From Corynebacterium variabile (lineage in GTDB: Bacteria; Actinomycetota; Actinomycetes; Mycobacteriales; Mycobacteriaceae), in the NCBI RefSeq assembly GCF_006539825.1, contig NZ_BJNT01000020.1:1-64000 (forward strand): DNA of 64,000 nt. Reading direction: 5' to 3'. Below the pieces are notes generated by a model. It had not been told where the DNA came from and searched no databases. It worked only from the letters and a program-made list of their open reading frames with translations. Shown here one piece after another: positions 8,150-16,332 of this stretch. A program made the translations under genes and the position numbers. Position 1 is the first letter of the stretch. Each line of letters begins with the position of its first letter.

Positions 8150-8811
8150 GACAGGGCCTCCACCAGTGCGATGAGGTGGTCGGCGGCAGCGGCGGCGGCA
8201 CCCGGGTCGTGGGCCGCGACCTCGGTGACGACCGCCTCATGGGCCGCGGTCATCTCGGCGGTCTCCCGGGACATCCCGACGTTGTGCAGGGCGAGTTCGT
8301 TTCCACCGACTCCCCGGTAGAGCTCGGCGAGCAGAGCATTGCCCGAGGCCGCCATGAGCATGCGGTGGAAGTCGATGTCGGCGGCGGTGAAGGCATCCTC
8401 GTCCCCGTCGGCGAGAGCGTCAGAGCGGACGGCCAGAGCAGATCGCAGCGCGTCGATCTGCTCTGGGGTCGCACGCAGTGCCGCGAGCCGGGCGCCCTCA
8501 CGTTCCAGGATCACACGGACTTCGGCGACGTCCTGCTCCCGGTCGCGGTCGATGTGCCGGGCGAGCGTGGGAGCGAGATCGCTGGTGTCCGTGACATAGG
8601 TGCCGTAGCCGGCGCGGGAGGCGAGCATCCCGGCGTGGACGAGTGCGCGGACGGCTTCACGGACACTGTTGCGGCTCACGCCGGTCTCTTCGGCCAGGTC
8701 CTTCTCGGTCGGGATGAGGGACCCGACGGGGAACTCCCCGGCGGCGATCCGGTCACGGAGCTGGTCAGCGACCTGTTCCGACCTGGTCTGTACTGGTTCG
8801 ATCCTGGGCAT
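8146..8811 (-). CDS. FadR-subfamily GntR transcriptional regulator
   Basis: A 221-residue regulator with an N-terminal winged helix (QVADQLRDRIAAGEFPVGSLIPTEKDLAEETGVSRN split over residues 10-45) and an all-helical FCD effector domain (DFHRMLMAASGN; HEAVVTEVAAHD) whose conserved Asp/His residues usually bind a metal and a small carboxylate. The frame is open upstream, but the ATG at 8811 starts the protein just before the DNA-binding domain. The perfect palindrome at 8836-8852, 25 bp upstream, is the likely autoregulatory operator. It is coupled to the CynX-type transporter downstream. Confidence 0.92.
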   Translation of the reverse strand: MPRIEPVQTRSEQVADQLRDRIAAGEFPVGSLIPTEKDLAEETGVSRNSVREAVRALVHAGMLASRAGYGTYVTDTSDLAPTLARHIDRDREQDVAEVRVILEREGARLAALRATPEQIDALRSALAVRSDALADGDEDAFTAADIDFHRMLMAASGNALLAELYRGVGGNELALHNVGMSRETAEMTAAHEAVVTEVAAHDPGAAAAAADHLIALVEALS

Positions 8812-8835
8812 GGCCGCCATCCTACGCGATAGTGC

Positions 8836-8852
8836 CAAATGTCCTACATTTG
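8836..8852. promoter_or_regulatory. Operator-like palindrome upstream of the GntR gene
   Basis: CAAATGT-CCT-ACATTTG is a perfect 7-bp inverted repeat with a 3-base spacer, AT-rich in GC-rich surroundings, 25 bp before the start codon of the GntR-family regulator. It is also just after the 3' end (8869) of the gene to its right. A -10-like TAGGAT lies between it and the start. Confidence 0.75.
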
Positions 8853-8868
8853 AGTCCGCCACTGCGGA

Positions 8869-9504
8869 TCAGGCGACGCCCAGCGCTACCGCGACCACGA
8901 GGAACCACAGCGGCGTGACCACGAGGAAGACCCGCTCGGCGAGACCGGGCCAGCGGCGGCGGAGCTTCGGAAGGATCAGGGCGGCGACAAAGACGTGGAA
9001 ACTGACGCGCACCGCCCACCGCATCGCCTCCTGCAGGCCCGCCGGCAGCACCGGGGTGAAATCGAGGTTCACCGTCGCCACGAAGATGCCGGTGAACTGC
9101 ACGACGGCGAGAATCAGGTGGATGCGACCTGACCGGGTCCGTCCGGTACCGGTGAGATCGGTCGGGAAGCCGAGCATGACGATCATGTCGGCGATGGCGG
9201 CAGCGAGGATGACGAGCTGGACGCCCGGGCCTGTCCCCTGACCCTGGCAGGCCAGGAGGACGAGGACATACGCCACGGCAGTGAGCGCTCCCATGACGGT
9301 GAACTCCCGGCGGGACCGGCCCGTACCGAGGTCACTGACGGTGTTGCGCACCGGACTGAGATCGCGGCGCACGAGGTGGAGGTGGAGGAAGAAACTGAAG
9401 CGGATGACGATCAGACAGGCCGCGAGAACAGCGGCGACAGTGGCGAGGACAGTGTCTGTGGTGGACGCCGTACGTGATCCCGAGATGCCCCCGGCACAGC
9501 TCAT
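8869..9504 (-). CDS. DUF998-type multi-pass membrane protein
   Basis: A roughly 211-residue protein with about six hydrophobic segments. The segment LHLVRRDLSPVRNTVSDLG resembles the conserved loop of the DUF998 family, whose function is unknown. The ATG at 9504 is chosen because the first membrane helix starts about 15 residues later; the frame is open further upstream, but there the sequence is low in hydrophobicity and overlaps the opposite-strand gene. Its start codon overlaps the ATG of the plus-strand gene at 9503. It is in the same orientation as the GntR gene, with only about 16 bp before the operator palindrome. Confidence 0.7.
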   Translation of the reverse strand: MSCAGGISGSRTASTTDTVLATVAAVLAACLIVIRFSFFLHLHLVRRDLSPVRNTVSDLGTGRSRREFTVMGALTAVAYVLVLLACQGQGTGPGVQLVILAAAIADMIVMLGFPTDLTGTGRTRSGRIHLILAVVQFTGIFVATVNLDFTPVLPAGLQEAMRWAVRVSFHVFVAALILPKLRRRWPGLAERVFLVVTPLWFLVVAVALGVA

Positions 9505-9925
9505 GGGCGTCGTGCAGTCGACGGTGCTCGGCCTGCCGACTGCGGCGGGCCCGGCGACATCCACGACATCACCCGCAACCCCGACCGGAACCCATGGATC
9601 CCCCGTCACCGCGTCCGACATCGTCACCACCATGGAATGGAATCCGGGCGCGGAGGATGCGACGGCCGCACTCGACATTGAACTGGACCGCATGGCCTGG
9701 TGGGGTCTCGCCCCGGACATGGAGACCGCACTTGTCTACGCCCGCGCCGCGGACCAGGTCGCACAGTTCGAGATGGAACTGCCACCGCCGCACAATCTCA
9801 CCCGTGACCGCCTCGCGCTCTTCGTCGCCCGGGGCGCATTCGGATACTCGCAGTTCCTGCAGCGCCTGCTCGCCGTGGCACAGGGGTCGGCGGCCCTGAA
9901 TGCAGCCCGGTCGCCCGACAACTGA
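9503..9925 (+). CDS. Small hypothetical protein
   Basis: About 140 residues. After a Thr/Ala/Pro-rich, probably disordered N terminus comes a compact, acidic helical region (ATAALDIELDRMAWWGLAPD, then ALVYARAADQVAQFEMEL and LALFVARGAFGYSQFLQRLL). No membrane segment or known motif is visible. The start is uncertain: the ATG at 9503 overlaps the start of the divergent membrane-protein gene, and an internal ATG at 9632 would leave only the structured part. Codon third positions in the 3' half are strongly GC-biased as in real genes. The function is unknown. Confidence 0.5.
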   Translation: MGVVQSTVLGLPTAAGPATSTTSPATPTGTHGSPVTASDIVTTMEWNPGAEDATAALDIELDRMAWWGLAPDMETALVYARAADQVAQFEMELPPPHNLTRDRLALFVARGAFGYSQFLQRLLAVAQGSAALNAARSPDN

Positions 9926-10017
9926 CCACGCCACCCACACAACCCCGCTCCCCACAACCCCTGCACCGCTAGAGTGGCACACACCACACCTTTCGTCCCG
10001 ACAAGGAGATCATCCCC

Positions 10018-11718
10018 GTGGCACGTTCAGCACAGTCCTCCCTCACCCCGTTGCGCTTCCTCGACCGCTCGGCCCAGGTGCACCCCGGCAAGACCGCCTG
10101 CATCGACGGACCTCGCCGCATCACCTTCGCCACCATGCGGGCGGACGCCGTGCTCATGGCCCGTGCACTGCGCCGCCGCGGAGTGCGCGAGGGTGACCGG
10201 GTCGGCATGCTGGCGTCCAACAGCTACGAGGCCCTGCTCGCCCAGTTCGCCGTCCCCCTGGCCGGCGGCGTCCTCGTGGCGATCAACACCCGCCTCGCCC
10301 CTGCCGAGGTCCGCTACATCTGCGACCACTCCGACATCCACATCCTCTTCGGTGAGCAGGACCTCATCCTCAACTCGCGTCGCACTCTCGGCTCCGCCGG
10401 ACTGGTCGACACCTTCGTGCTCATCCACAACGCCGACGGATCCCAGCCGCAGCCGAAGCACCCGGACGCCGGCACCGTGACCACCTGGGACGAGTTCCTC
10501 GATGAGGGTGTCCATCATGAGGAGGACGCGGACGACGACACGACCTTCCCCTTCACCGTCGATGACGAGGACGCCGCCATCGCCATCAACTACACCTCCG
10601 GCACCACGGGGCGACCCAAGGGCGTGGTCTACACCCACCGCGGCGCCTACCTCAACGCCCTCGGCGAGGTCACCACCCAGGACTTCACCCGCGACACGGT
10701 CTACCTGTGGACCCTGCCGATGTTCCACTGCTCCGGCTGGTGCACGGGCTGGGCGGCCATGGCGGTCTCCGCCACCCAGGTCGCGCTGCGTGCTGTGCGG
10801 GGACCCGAGATGTGGGACCTCATCGACACCGAGGGCGTAACCGCCATGTGCGGCGCCCCGGCGGTACTCTCCACACTCGTCGGAGCGGACGCCGCGCATC
10901 AGGCCGAGGGACTGTCCGTCGTCACCGCCGGCGCCCCGCCGAGCCCGACGGTCATCGAGGCCTGCGAGAACCTCGGCATCGTCGTCACCCACGTCTACGG
11001 CCTCACCGAGAGCTACGGCCCCTACACCGTCTGCGAACCGCAGCCTGACTGGACTGACCTGCCCGTCGCCGGCCGGGCGAAACTCAAGGCCCGCCAGGGC
11101 GTCCCCATGATCACCAACGCGGACGCCCGCGTCGTCGAGGCGGTCCCTGCCGGAGCCCCGGCGGACACCGTCCTCATCGACGTCCCCGCCGACGGGGTGA
11201 CCATGGGTGAGATCGTGCTCGGCGGCAACGGCGTCATGAAGGAGTACTTCCACAATCCGGACGCCACGGCGGAGGCCTTCGTCGGCGGCTGGTTCCACTC
11301 CGGGGACCTCGCGGTGAAGCATCCCGACGGCTACATCCAGATCCTCGACCGGGCCAAGGACGTCGTCATCTCCGGCGGTGAGAACATCTCCACCATCGAG
11401 GTCGAGCAGGCCGTGATCAGCCACCCGGCGGTCGACGATGTCGCGGTCATCGGTGTCCCCGACGAGAAGTGGGGCGAGCGGCTGCGCGCCTATGTCGTCC
11501 TCACCCCCGGGACAGACATCTCCGGGGACGCCGCGGCGAAGGTCGAACAGTCCGTCATCGACCACTGCCGCGGCCAGATCGCCGGGTACAAGGTGCCCCG
11601 CGACTACCGCGTCATCGATGAACTCCCCCGCACCTCCACCGGTAAGGTCCGCAAGAACGCACTGCGCGACGACGCCTGGGCCGAGCACGAGGCGGAGAAC
11701 GGGCAACGTGTGAACTGA
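10018..11718 (+). CDS. Acyl-CoA synthetase (AMP-binding, FadD-like)
   Basis: A 566-residue adenylate-forming enzyme that activates a carboxylic acid to its acyl-CoA through an acyl-AMP. The P-loop-like motif is NYTSGTTGRPKGVVYTHRG, the A5 motif VYGLTESYGP, the A7/A8 hinge GWFHSGDLAVKHPDG followed by DRAKDVVISGGEN, and the C-terminal catalytic Lys is in PRTSTGKVRKNALR. It resembles the medium/long-chain group rather than acetyl-CoA synthetases, but chain length cannot be told. The GTG start is preceded by AAGGAGAT at good spacing. It is transcribed alone or with the following GT87 gene (99-bp gap). Confidence 0.92.
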   Translation: MARSAQSSLTPLRFLDRSAQVHPGKTACIDGPRRITFATMRADAVLMARALRRRGVREGDRVGMLASNSYEALLAQFAVPLAGGVLVAINTRLAPAEVRYICDHSDIHILFGEQDLILNSRRTLGSAGLVDTFVLIHNADGSQPQPKHPDAGTVTTWDEFLDEGVHHEEDADDDTTFPFTVDDEDAAIAINYTSGTTGRPKGVVYTHRGAYLNALGEVTTQDFTRDTVYLWTLPMFHCSGWCTGWAAMAVSATQVALRAVRGPEMWDLIDTEGVTAMCGAPAVLSTLVGADAAHQAEGLSVVTAGAPPSPTVIEACENLGIVVTHVYGLTESYGPYTVCEPQPDWTDLPVAGRAKLKARQGVPMITNADARVVEAVPAGAPADTVLIDVPADGVTMGEIVLGGNGVMKEYFHNPDATAEAFVGGWFHSGDLAVKHPDGYIQILDRAKDVVISGGENISTIEVEQAVISHPAVDDVAVIGVPDEKWGERLRAYVVLTPGTDISGDAAAKVEQSVIDHCRGQIAGYKVPRDYRVIDELPRTSTGKVRKNALRDDAWAEHEAENGQRVN

Positions 11719-11817
11719 CGCGGGTATGTCGGCGGAGTGAACCGAACCTGTGAGTGTTCACCCCCGCCGGTGCCGCCTCACCGGATACACTGCAGCGCAC
11801 TGGTAATTGTGGGAGAT

Positions 11818-13176
11818 ATGTCCCTGACCGAAACACCGGACGGCGCCCCTCAGCCCGTCGCGCCGACCTCGCCACCGTCCGCCCGTCGCCCCCGTGCAGC
11901 ACTCTGGGTGATTCTCCTCGTCCTGGCGCTCATCGTCCTCAAACGGGACACCAACCCCTTCATCTTCGGGGAACGTGGACTCAACCTCTTCCGGCTCTCC
12001 CCGGATTTCATGGTCTACTACACCGCCGGTGAGCACCTGAGCAACGGCCAGGGCGTCTACGAGGGCGGACTCTGGGGCCCCCTGCCGTTCACCTACCCGC
12101 CCTTCTCCGCCGCCGTGTTCCGCGTCCTGCCGCTGTTCCCCCCTCAGGACGCGGCGATCCTCTGGGCGATGGTCTGTGCCGGATGCCTCGTCGCCGTCAC
12201 CATCGGGGTACTCGTGCAGCGCGGCTGGCGACCGGACGCCGGCACCGCGGCCCTCGGCGTCCTCGCGGCCTGGGGTGCGATGTCCCTGGCTCCGGTCCGG
12301 GAAAGCTTCTTCTACGGGCAGATCAACCTGGTCCTCATGCTGCTGGTCTCCCTGGACTTCCTGCGACGCCGGGACCAGTTGAGCGGCATCGGCGTCGGTC
12401 TGGCCGCCGGACTGAAACTCACCCCCGCGATCTTCATCGGGGTGATGCTGCTGCAACGTCGCTTCCGGGACGCCGCAGTCGCCACCGGCACTTTCCTGGC
12501 CACCGTGGTCATCGGCCTGGTCATGGTGCCGGACGCCACGAAGTTCTGGACCTCCGCCCTCTTCGACGACTCCCGCATCGGTGCCCTCGACAACCCGGGT
12601 GCCCAGTCCCTGAAGTCGACGGCGGTGCGCTGGATCGGTCACGAGGGCACCGGCGCGACCCTGCTGTGGCTGGTGCTGGCGGTGGTCATCCTCGCGGCGG
12701 CGACGGTGGCGGTCATCGCCGCCACCCGTCGCGGCAACGACGCCCTGGTCATGGCGCTGGGCGGGATCACCGCCTGCCTGATCTCCCCCTTCTCCTGGCA
12801 CCACCACTGGGTCTGGCTGGTGCCGCTGGCACTGTGCCTGATCGACCTCGCGGTCCGGGCCACCGAGAAGACGGCCGCGCGCGCCGGTGTCGGGGGGTGG
12901 TGGGTGCCCCAGGTCGGCGTCCTTATCGGAGCAGCGGCCGTGGCGCTGGTCATGCTGCCGTATGTCAGCACGACCTTCTACTTCAACCTCACCTACTGGG
13001 TCATGATGGGCAAGGGTGCCTGGGGAGCGACCTGGTACACGTGGCAGGGCGCGCTGGTCGTCCTCATCGCCGGAGCGGTGTCGCTGTGGCTGCTGCGCGG
13101 CGACAGTCGCGACGGTCAGCCCATGTGGCCGCGGAGGAAGCCCTCACCGCGGGAGAAACTGCCGGTCGCGGAATAG
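11818..13176 (+). CDS. GT87-family (DUF2029) polyprenyl-phosphate mannosyltransferase
   Basis: A 452-residue membrane protein with about ten hydrophobic helices. The early loop with a conserved Asp in SPDFMVYYTAGEHLSNG and the motif FTYPPFSA are typical of GT87 glycosyltransferases, which use polyprenyl-phospho-mannose to add alpha-1,2 mannose branches on lipomannan or lipoarabinomannan outside the membrane. FFYGQINLVLM and GLAAGLKLTPAIF are further family segments. The start at 11818 has GGGAG close upstream; an upstream in-frame start has no such support. The last 61 bp overlap the convergent cutinase-like gene. The exact acceptor is not visible. Confidence 0.85.
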   Translation: MSLTETPDGAPQPVAPTSPPSARRPRAALWVILLVLALIVLKRDTNPFIFGERGLNLFRLSPDFMVYYTAGEHLSNGQGVYEGGLWGPLPFTYPPFSAAVFRVLPLFPPQDAAILWAMVCAGCLVAVTIGVLVQRGWRPDAGTAALGVLAAWGAMSLAPVRESFFYGQINLVLMLLVSLDFLRRRDQLSGIGVGLAAGLKLTPAIFIGVMLLQRRFRDAAVATGTFLATVVIGLVMVPDATKFWTSALFDDSRIGALDNPGAQSLKSTAVRWIGHEGTGATLLWLVLAVVILAAATVAVIAATRRGNDALVMALGGITACLISPFSWHHHWVWLVPLALCLIDLAVRATEKTAARAGVGGWWVPQVGVLIGAAAVALVMLPYVSTTFYFNLTYWVMMGKGAWGATWYTWQGALVVLIAGAVSLWLLRGDSRDGQPMWPRRKPSPREKLPVAE

Positions 13177-14021
13177 CTGTTGGTGTGCAGCCAGGTTCCG
13201 GGGAGGACGCCGATCAGCGTCTCGAAGGCAAGGGACCTGCGCTGATCACCCGGGATAGTGGTCAGTCCCTGGTAGCCCTCGCGGGCGGAGACGCCGAGGA
13301 AGGCCTCACGGTTGGCACGGACCTCGCCTGTCCAGGTGTCGGAGTCGCAGGTGAAGTCACCACGGTCGCAGACGTCCATGATCCGGTCGCTCACTGAGCC
13401 GTAGCTGTCGGAGAGGTCGCCGAGGATGCCGGTGCCGGGGGTGGCCGTCCCACCCTGGGCGGTTGCCGCGCCCCGGTAGGGGTTGGCCTGGAAGACGCCG
13501 GAGCCGAAACGCTCCGCGGAGACCGGGCCGTTGCCCCGGCCGATCTCGGCGGCGACATGGGCCGCGGCATCCGCGCCGAGGGAGTAGCCGTAGAGACTGA
13601 TCTTCGCGCCCGGGCACTCGGCGGCGGTGCGTCGGACGAGGTCACGGGTCTGGTTGGTGGCGTCCGCGGCGGCATCGAGGTAGTCGCGGGCGACGAAAGC
13701 GCCGGAGTTGTAGGAGACCGTGCGGCTGGTGGAGCGGCCGATCTGGTCGACCCGTGCACCCATGTCCGCGGTGTAGCCGCCGACCGGGAGGTTCTCCGGG
13801 GTGCCGTCCACGGAGTTGCCGCCGCCGGGGACGATGATGACGATGCTCGGCTCGCACCGCGGGAGGACCGGGGTGGCGACCGGGCCGAGCGAGACGCTGA
13901 ACGCTCCGGCGGTGGGGGCGGTCAGCAGGCTGACACCGGCGGCGAGGACGGCAGTTGCGGCAGCAGCTGTGGTCACTGCGGTCGCTGCGGTCGCACGACC
14001 GCGGTTCGGGAAAAGGCGCAT
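13116..14021 (-). CDS. Secreted cutinase-like serine esterase
   Basis: A 301-residue protein with a signal peptide (alanine-rich core, cleavage probably after TAPTAGA) and a cutinase-type alpha/beta hydrolase domain. It has IVIIVPGGGN near the N terminus, the nucleophile elbow SLYGYSLGADA, the cysteine-bounded acid segment DVCDRGDFTCDSD as in cutinases, and a C-terminal His (GTWLHTNSY). Cutinase-like proteins of mycolate bacteria hydrolyse lipid esters in or near the envelope. The ATG at 14021 places the signal peptide correctly; no strong ribosome site is seen. It is divergent from the SGNH hydrolase gene and convergent with the GT87 gene. Confidence 0.88.
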   Translation of the reverse strand: MRLFPNRGRATAATAVTTAAAATAVLAAGVSLLTAPTAGAFSVSLGPVATPVLPRCEPSIVIIVPGGGNSVDGTPENLPVGGYTADMGARVDQIGRSTSRTVSYNSGAFVARDYLDAAADATNQTRDLVRRTAAECPGAKISLYGYSLGADAAAHVAAEIGRGNGPVSAERFGSGVFQANPYRGAATAQGGTATPGTGILGDLSDSYGSVSDRIMDVCDRGDFTCDSDTWTGEVRANREAFLGVSAREGYQGLTTIPGDQRRSLAFETLIGVLPGTWLHTNSYSATGSFSRGEGFLRGHMG

Positions 14022-14209
14022 AAGTGATGAATCTATGGGGTGAGGGGTCTCTCCACAACCGGTGACGACAACGTGCAGGGGTGATGTCGGCGACACCTTT
14101 CCTCCCCCACCACATAGCTGCCGGCCAGGGTTTTCATCAACGGAGGTAACTTTTCCCTGCGAATGTGCGATGGTATGACAGTTGTACTGACGTTTAGAGA
14201 AAGGCATCC

Positions 14210-15100
14210 ATGCACGCGCGCCACAAGACCGACAAGCCTGCTTCCCGTCTCCGGCGGCGGATCGCCGGGACGGTGGCCGCCACCGTCTCCGCGGCGGCCC
14301 TGATCGCCGGAGGCCTGGCAGTGTCCGGCAACGACACTCCGGCCGCCGAGGCGAACCCGGGTTCGCTGACCGTCTTCGGTGACTCCTACGCCTCCAACCC
14401 GGACTTCTGGGTGACCTACGGCCTTGCCCCGGACGACAACTACCCCCGCACCGGCGGCTGCGTGCAGTCCCCGAACAACTGGCCGCGGAAGCTGGCGGCC
14501 CAGACCGGTCGCGCACTCAACGACTGGTCCTGCAACGGCCACACCACCGGTGACGTGATCAACCGCATCGAGGCCGCCCGCAAGGCCGGCGCACTCAACG
14601 CCGGTACCGGCACCGTGGCGGTCGCCGTGGGCATGAACAACTACGGCCCGTGGGGCTACTTCCACGACGGAAACAACTTCCTCGACCCGGGTGTGGTGCG
14701 CTCCACCTACATCCGGGACATGCACACCATCGCGAACAAGATCCGCAGCTACGCCCCGAACGCGAATATCGTGATGCCGGGCATGCTGCAGATCAGCGGC
14801 AACAGCATGGTCTGCCCGCTCAACGTCATCCCCGAGTTTCCGCTGGGCATTCCGGTGCCGGTGCTCGGCGATGTGGAGCGGTGGCTGCAGGCCACCCAGC
14901 GCGACGCCGCCCGTGAGATCGGCGCGGCTTTCGTCGATGTCCGTGCCGCCTCGGCCGGCCACGACACCTGCTCCACCCCGGACGTTGAGCGGTACGTGGC
15001 CGGCGTGGTGGACACCACCACCCCGAACTACAACTTCCTCTTCCACCCCTCGGACAAGGGAAGCCAGCTCATCGCCGACCTGATCAAGCCGCACATGTAG
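14210..15100 (+). CDS. Secreted SGNH/GDSL-family hydrolase
   Basis: A 296-residue protein with a twin-arginine-rich start and signal peptide (RLRRRIAGTVAATVSAAAL; cleavage near AEANP), then an SGNH-hydrolase fold: block I VFGDSYAS with the catalytic Ser, block III VAVGMNNYG with the Asn, and block V FHPSDKG with the catalytic His. Several cysteines (CVQS, SCNG, VCPL, TCST) suggest disulfides outside the cell. Family members cleave acyl esters from lipids or glycans. The gene is divergent from the cutinase-like esterase with 188 bp between the starts, so the two secreted esterases may share control. An AGAAAGG ribosome site precedes the ATG. Confidence 0.9.
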   Translation: MHARHKTDKPASRLRRRIAGTVAATVSAAALIAGGLAVSGNDTPAAEANPGSLTVFGDSYASNPDFWVTYGLAPDDNYPRTGGCVQSPNNWPRKLAAQTGRALNDWSCNGHTTGDVINRIEAARKAGALNAGTGTVAVAVGMNNYGPWGYFHDGNNFLDPGVVRSTYIRDMHTIANKIRSYAPNANIVMPGMLQISGNSMVCPLNVIPEFPLGIPVPVLGDVERWLQATQRDAAREIGAAFVDVRAASAGHDTCSTPDVERYVAGVVDTTTPNYNFLFHPSDKGSQLIADLIKPHM

Positions 15101-15230
15101 TTCTCCCCTCCCCGGGTACTGCTCTCCGCAGCTGACGCTGCACCTGTCCGACGCCCGCGTCATCTCCTTCTTCCGGAGAGGACGCGGGCATCGATGTATC
15201 TGTGCCGACCTGCACAGGCCGACAATTAGT

Positions 15231-15287
15231 CAGGTACCTGTTGATATTGTCAGGTACCTGCGTATCATGGTGATGGTCAGGTACCTA
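15231..15287 (+). promoter_or_regulatory. MarR-gene promoter with three operator palindromes
   Basis: The palindrome CAGGTACCTG occurs at 15231-15240 and 15251-15260, and CAGGTACCTA at 15278-15287. A plausible promoter TTGATA (15241-15246), 16-bp spacer, TATCAT (15263-15268) is interleaved with them: the first operator lies upstream of -35, the second inside the spacer, the third at about +10. This is a strong layout for autorepression of the MarR gene starting at 15307. Confidence 0.8.
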
Positions 15288-15306
15288 CACAACTCAAGGA
15301 GAGCTC

Positions 15307-16242
15307 ATGACTGACATCAACAACGACAACACCACCGGAAGCACCGGAGAGAACACCGCCGAGCTCGCCGCCCGCCTGTTCGTGCTCATGCGTGCCGCCG
15401 ACCGGGAGCAACGCCGCGGCGACAGCCCCCGGGGGGAACACGAGGGGCTCCGCGGACGCGGCGGTCGCGGCGGTTTCCGTGGGGAGATCCGCTCCGGCCA
15501 GGGCCGGGTGCTCGGCATCCTCGCGCTGCAGTCCCCGCTCCCCCAGAAGAACCTCGCCTTCATGCTCGGCGTCCGCCCCCAGTCTCTCAGCGAACTGATC
15601 GTCAAGCTGGAGACTGCGGGCCTGGTCACCCGGGAGCGCGACGAGAACGACCGCCGGTCTTTCCTCATCGAGCTCACTGACGCCGGCCGTGAGGCAGCGT
15701 CCGAGATCGACGCGTCCACCGGAGAGGATCCCTTCGATGTGCTCACCGATGAGGAGCGGGAGACGTGGTGCGCGCTGACCACCAAGGTGACCGACGCTCT
15801 GGAGGAGAAGTACCCGGAGATCGGCGAGCGCGCCAGGCACTTCCGCGAGGCGGGCCGGGAGTTCGGTCGCGGCCCCGGGTTCGGCCCCGGGTTCGGACCC
15901 GGGTTCGGACCAGGTCCGCACGGCGGGCCGCACCCCCACAGTGGGCCCCACGGTGCGCCTCACGGCGGGCCCCACGGCGGCCCTCACGGAGGTCCCCACG
16001 GTGGGCCGGACTGCGTCCCCGAGGACGTCCCCCGTCGAGGTCGACATGGCCACGGTCGACCTCACGAGGCGGAGTTCCGGGAGTACCGCGAGACCCGCGA
16101 GTCCCGGGTCGGACATGGGCACCGTGGACTCCGGGACGACTGTGACGGTCGTGGCCACGAAGGCTCCGGGGGATTCGGGGGATTCGGGGGATTCGGAGGC
16201 TTCCGCGGCTTCGGTCGCGGCATGAACCCCGGCTTCGCCTGA
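15307..16242 (+). CDS. MarR-family regulator with long Gly/Pro/His-rich C-terminal tail
   Basis: A 311-residue protein. Residues 20-175 form a MarR-type winged helix (PLPQKNLAFMLGVRPQSLS recognition helix; wing ERDENDRRSFLIELTDAGR), with a Gly/Arg-rich insert (RGRGGRGGFRGEI) in the N-terminal part. From about residue 185 the protein changes to low complexity: FGPG repeats, then eight histidines in about 33 residues as HGGP repeats, a charged stretch with more HGH motifs, and GGF repeats at the end. Usual MarR proteins have 140-180 residues. The tail could bind Ni, Zn, Cu or Co and make this a metal-responsive regulator; that is inference. It is expressed from the triple-operator promoter and is probably autoregulated. 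No target gene is adjacent. Confidence 0.85.
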   Translation: MTDINNDNTTGSTGENTAELAARLFVLMRAADREQRRGDSPRGEHEGLRGRGGRGGFRGEIRSGQGRVLGILALQSPLPQKNLAFMLGVRPQSLSELIVKLETAGLVTRERDENDRRSFLIELTDAGREAASEIDASTGEDPFDVLTDEERETWCALTTKVTDALEEKYPEIGERARHFREAGREFGRGPGFGPGFGPGFGPGPHGGPHPHSGPHGAPHGGPHGGPHGGPHGGPDCVPEDVPRRGRHGHGRPHEAEFREYRETRESRVGHGHRGLRDDCDGRGHEGSGGFGGFGGFGGFRGFGRGMNPGFA

Positions 16243-16271
16243 CTCCCTTCGCCCCCCACACAGACAGAGAA

Positions 16272-16301
16272 AGACCCCCTGACCATCAGGTCAGGGGGTC
16301 T
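16272..16301 (+). terminator. Terminator after the MarR gene (original ssrA terminator)
   Basis: A 13-bp inverted repeat AGACCCCCTGACC...GGTCAGGGGGTCT with a 4-base loop. The same stem occurs at 24072-24104 beside ssrA. It lies just outside the left 28-bp attachment repeat, as expected for the original downstream flank of ssrA before the element integrated. Confidence 0.8.
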
Positions 16302-16304
16302 TGA

Positions 16305-16332
16305 TCGTGGAGCCGCCGGGAATTGAACCCGG
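16305..16332. repeat. attL: 28-bp copy of the ssrA 3' end
   Basis: These 28 bases are identical to 24107-24134, the acceptor/T-arm end of tmRNA. Beyond 16332 the tmRNA similarity stops. This marks the left boundary of the integrated element. Confidence 0.9.

Noticed and set aside
10027..11706. 559-residue minus-strand open frame opposite the acyl-CoA ligase
   Set aside because: It is an antisense shadow with Gly/Val/Asp bias; the plus strand has all adenylate-forming motifs.
15850..16240. Possible collagen-like gene or DNA tandem repeat at the end of the MarR gene
   Set aside because: The repeats stay in the MarR frame without interruption and the spacing is irregular, so they are part of that protein.
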